Source of the DNA: Comamonadaceae bacterium
GTDB taxonomy: Bacteria > Pseudomonadota > Gammaproteobacteria > Burkholderiales > Burkholderiaceae_C
Direction: 5' to 3'
Length of the DNA: 8,183 nt
Assembly (NCBI GenBank): GCA_947454695.1
Contig: CANGMW010000111.1
Span: 1-8,183, forward strand
The notes beneath the pieces were generated by a model that worked only from the letters and a program-made list of their open reading frames with translations, had not been told where the DNA came from and searched no databases. Positions 5,794 to 8,183 of the stretch are shown here, piece by piece. The position numbers and the translations under genes were made by a program. The number at the start of each line of letters is the position of its first letter. Positions within the stretch are counted from its first letter, which is position 1.

Positions 5794-6227
5794 TGAACAG
5801 AATTCTGCTGGTTTGTATCGGCAACATCTGCCGTAGTCCCATGGCACAAGCCGTCATGGCCAGAAGGCTACCTCACTATGTGATCGATTCTGCGGGACTG
5901 GACGCCATGATCGCGCATCCCGCAGACCCTATGGCGGTTGATGTGACATCGGATCAGGGGTTTCCCATCATCGAACACCGTGCCCAGCAAATCACCAATT
6001 GGATGTGCAACGCCAGCGATTTAATTCTGGTCATGGACAGGGCGCAAAAAGCAGCCGTGGAGCAGCAATTCCCGCAGTCCCGTGGCAAGGTTTTCCTCTT
6101 GGGTCACTACCTCAGCGCTGAAATTGCCGATCCCTATGGGCAGGATAAAAAAATATTTGGATCAACGCTCGATCTGATTGTTCAAAGCGTTGACCGATGG
6201 ATACCTCGCATAGAAAAAATAAATTAA
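5793..6227 (+). CDS. wzb: Wzb-like low-molecular-weight protein-tyrosine phosphatase
   Basis: 144-residue cytoplasmic phosphatase of the Wzb/Etp type. The P-loop CIGNICRS (8-15) has nucleophile Cys8 and Arg14. The general acid is in the ADPYGQ segment (Asp113-Pro-Tyr). HPADPM and EHRAQQ match other conserved blocks of the family. In capsule systems it removes phosphate from the tyrosine-rich tail of the Wzc kinase, whose gene follows directly, allowing the phosphorylation cycle needed for polymer export. The start ATG 5793 overlaps the wza stop by one base, indicating translational coupling. The protein is complete, with all catalytic residues present. Confidence 0.94.
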   Translation: MNRILLVCIGNICRSPMAQAVMARRLPHYVIDSAGLDAMIAHPADPMAVDVTSDQGFPIIEHRAQQITNWMCNASDLILVMDRAQKAAVEQQFPQSRGKVFLLGHYLSAEIADPYGQDKKIFGSTLDLIVQSVDRWIPRIEKIN

Positions 6228-6248
6228 CACGTGGTTTTTAGTCCGTAT

Positions 6249-8183
6249 ATGAACTTACCTTCCGCCAACCAGCAGCCTCCCAGCAATACCAATTACTCTG
6301 CGAACGATGAACAGAGCATCAATTTTCTGGAGCTTCTAGACATTTTGATCGTACAGCGCTGGGTAATTGCAGCCGTGATGGCTGTTGTTCTGACCTTGAG
6401 CATTGGCTATGCATTTCTGGCAACGCCCGTGTATTTGGTCAACACACTCATCCAAGTTGAAGAGAGCAGGGGAGACCCGCTGAAGTCCTCGCTTGCCGAA
6501 GCTTCAAACTTGTTTGACATCAAGTCACCCGCTACGGCGGAAATTGAAATTTTGCGATCCCGCTTGGTTGTCGGTCAGGCAGTTTCCAATTTGCAATTGG
6601 ATCTGACAGTCACCCCTAAATATCTGCCGCTGATAGGTGCTTGGCTTGCCCATGGAACGCAACAAGTGTCCCAGCCAGGTTTTCTTGGCTTGTCTGGTTA
6701 TGTTTTTGGTTCGGAGTCCATCAAAATTGGTCGGTTTGAAGTGGCGCCTGGACTAGAAGACCTCGAGTTTTCTGTCGTTCTGACTGACTCCGGGTATGCG
6801 CTGCGCTCGCCCAATGGAAAACTGCTCACTGATGGAAAGTTTGGACAGGAGATTAAATTCAAGGTTGATGATTTTTCTGGGGAAATCATGGTGCTCAGTG
6901 CCGAGGGTAAAACCGGCGCTGAATTTTTTATCTCCAGACATGCCCATTTGGAAGTGACACAAAAGCTTCAAAAAATCATAAAAATTGTTGAACAAGGTAA
7001 GCAGTCCGGGGTATTGATGTCTACTTTGGAAGGCACCAACCCCTTAAAAATCACAGCTATCCTCAACGAAATTGCCGCTCTTTATGTTCGACAAAACATC
7101 GAGAGAAAGTCTGCTGAAGCCAAAAAATCACTGGCATTCTTAGACGCTCAGTTGCCACAAATTAAAGCGCAACTGGAAAGCGCCGAATCCCGGCTCAATG
7201 ATTTCAGACAGCGACACGGCACGTTTGATCTGGACAGCGAAGCCAAGTCTATGCTGGACCGCGTCGTCACCTTAAAGCTCAAGCTGATAGAAGCCAATGC
7301 AAAGCGCGACGAGCTGACCATTCGCTTTACCAGCAAGCACCCCAATGTGTCGGCAATCGACCGTCAAATAAAAGACTTGCAGTCGCAAATTGCAGAGTTG
7401 GGCAAAGGATTTAAAAATTTACCGACGACCGAACAAGAAATTTTTCGCCTGACGCGCGATGTAAAAGTCAATGCACAGCTTTATACAAACTTGCTAGACA
7501 GCGTCCAGCAACTCCGCTTAGCCAAAGAAGGCAAGATTGGTAACGTTCGTGTAGTGGACACTGCAGCGCTGCCGGTTCGACCTGTGAAACCTGCCAAAGA
7601 CTTGGTCATCAGCTTGGCTGCGGTGTTGGGTTTAATTGCAGGCATTGGCCTTGCGTTTTTGCGAAACAGCTTGCACCAAGGGATTAAAAACGCAGACGAG
7701 ATCGAGCACAAGTTGGGGCTCAATGTGTTCGCCACTGTTCCACACTCAGCAAAGCAACGCGAGATCTCTCATGACCAACAATCGTCTGAAGAGCATTTGC
7801 TGGCGGTAAACAGTCCAAACGATTTAGCGATCGAGAGTTTGCGCAGTTTGAGAACCACCTTGCAGTTTGCCATGCTGGACGCAGACAGCAATGTGTTGCT
7901 CATCACAGGCGCTACGCATGGAGTGGGTAAATCTTTTACTGCAGCCAACTTCTCAGCATTGCTGGCGACTTCTGGCAAGCGCGTGCTGTTGGTCGACGCT
8001 GACATGCGCAAAGGCACTCTGCATCAGTATTTTGGTATTGAGCGTGGGTTGGGCTTGAGTGATTTGATGGCCGGTAGTCAAACCTTTGACTTCGTTAAGC
8101 ACCAGAACATCATCTCTAATCTTGATTTACTGACCACCGGAACTTTGCCACCTAATCCGGCAGAGTTGTTGATGACTAACGCA
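6249..8183 (+). CDS. wzc: Wzc-like tyrosine autokinase / polysaccharide co-polymerase (3' truncated by window)
   Basis: Open for 645 codons to the window end without a stop; E. coli Wzc has 720 residues, so perhaps 80-100 residues are missing. Order: an N-terminal cytoplasmic tail; transmembrane segment 1 (about 38-58, after a Wzz-type SINFLELLDILIVQRW); a periplasmic domain with long helices rich in Lys, Glu and Gln (about 280-400); the proline-rich PVRPVKPAK; transmembrane segment 2 (about 452-471); then the cytoplasmic BY-kinase domain. Walker A is GATHGVGKS (554-562, Lys561), Walker A' is LLVDADM (Asp583 and Asp585), followed by RKGTLHQYFG and GTLPPNPAELL. Walker B and the tyrosine cluster would lie beyond the window. 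It controls chain length and export with Wza and is dephosphorylated by Wzb. It is in frame with wzb, 21 bp after its stop. ATG 6249 lacks a visible Shine-Dalgarno; GTG 6231 is an alternative start. Confidence 0.93.
   Translation, partial: MNLPSANQQPPSNTNYSANDEQSINFLELLDILIVQRWVIAAVMAVVLTLSIGYAFLATPVYLVNTLIQVEESRGDPLKSSLAEASNLFDIKSPATAEIEILRSRLVVGQAVSNLQLDLTVTPKYLPLIGAWLAHGTQQVSQPGFLGLSGYVFGSESIKIGRFEVAPGLEDLEFSVVLTDSGYALRSPNGKLLTDGKFGQEIKFKVDDFSGEIMVLSAEGKTGAEFFISRHAHLEVTQKLQKIIKIVEQGKQSGVLMSTLEGTNPLKITAILNEIAALYVRQNIERKSAEAKKSLAFLDAQLPQIKAQLESAESRLNDFRQRHGTFDLDSEAKSMLDRVVTLKLKLIEANAKRDELTIRFTSKHPNVSAIDRQIKDLQSQIAELGKGFKNLPTTEQEIFRLTRDVKVNAQLYTNLLDSVQQLRLAKEGKIGNVRVVDTAALPVRPVKPAKDLVISLAAVLGLIAGIGLAFLRNSLHQGIKNADEIEHKLGLNVFATVPHSAKQREISHDQQSSEEHLLAVNSPNDLAIESLRSLRTTLQFAMLDADSNVLLITGATHGVGKSFTAANFSALLATSGKRVLLVDADMRKGTLHQYFGIERGLGLSDLMAGSQTFDFVKHQNIISNLDLLTTGTLPPNPAELLMTNA

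Noticed and set aside
7802..7812. Second ops-like string GGCGGTA inside wzc
   Set aside because: Only the first seven bases match; the essential GC after GGTA is missing (AACA instead), and it lies deep in a coding region.

Overview
The window looks like a chromosomal segment from a betaproteobacterium. Burkholderiales, probably Comamonadaceae, is the best guess from the style of the Psd, LplT and UDP-glucose dehydrogenase proteins and the moderately high GC; this is an inference from family resemblance, not a database match. The left third (1-2954) is housekeeping-like and GC-rich. The right part (about 3300-8183) is visibly more AT-rich and is the start of an exopolysaccharide/capsule export cluster.

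Layout. (1) 3-239: the C-terminal end of phosphatidylserine decarboxylase, including the GST self-cleavage site. (2) 304-1752: UDP-glucose 6-dehydrogenase, which makes UDP-glucuronate, a common capsule precursor. (3) 2954-1719, minus strand: an LplT-like lysophospholipid transporter whose 3' end overlaps the 3' end of ugd by 34 bp. (4) 2955-3533: about 580 bp without a supportable gene; it ends in an AT-rich tract and a perfect 14-bp palindrome. (5) 3561-3977: a small helix-turn-helix protein, overlapping by ATGA with (6) 3974-4486: a specialised NusG paralogue of RfaH type. (7) 4487-4632: a structured leader with a terminator-like hairpin, a second hairpin and a sequence closely matching the enterobacterial ops element. 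(8) 4633-5793 wza-like outer-membrane export lipoprotein, (9) 5793-6227 wzb-like low-molecular-weight tyrosine phosphatase, (10) 6249 to beyond 8183, a wzc-like tyrosine autokinase/polysaccharide co-polymerase cut by the window end.

How it may work together. Wza, Wzb and Wzc form the export and control machinery of a Wzx/Wzy-type polysaccharide system; Ugd could feed it a uronic acid sugar. The most interesting part is the control module in front of it: an HTH protein with a candidate operator just upstream, an RfaH-type elongation factor that keeps the E48/F130/R138-equivalent domain-interface residues of E. coli RfaH, and an ops-like element 60 bp before the wza start. Together they suggest a self-contained antitermination circuit for the polysaccharide operon. 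A run of nine G residues inside the RfaH-like gene adds a possible on/off switch by strand slippage.
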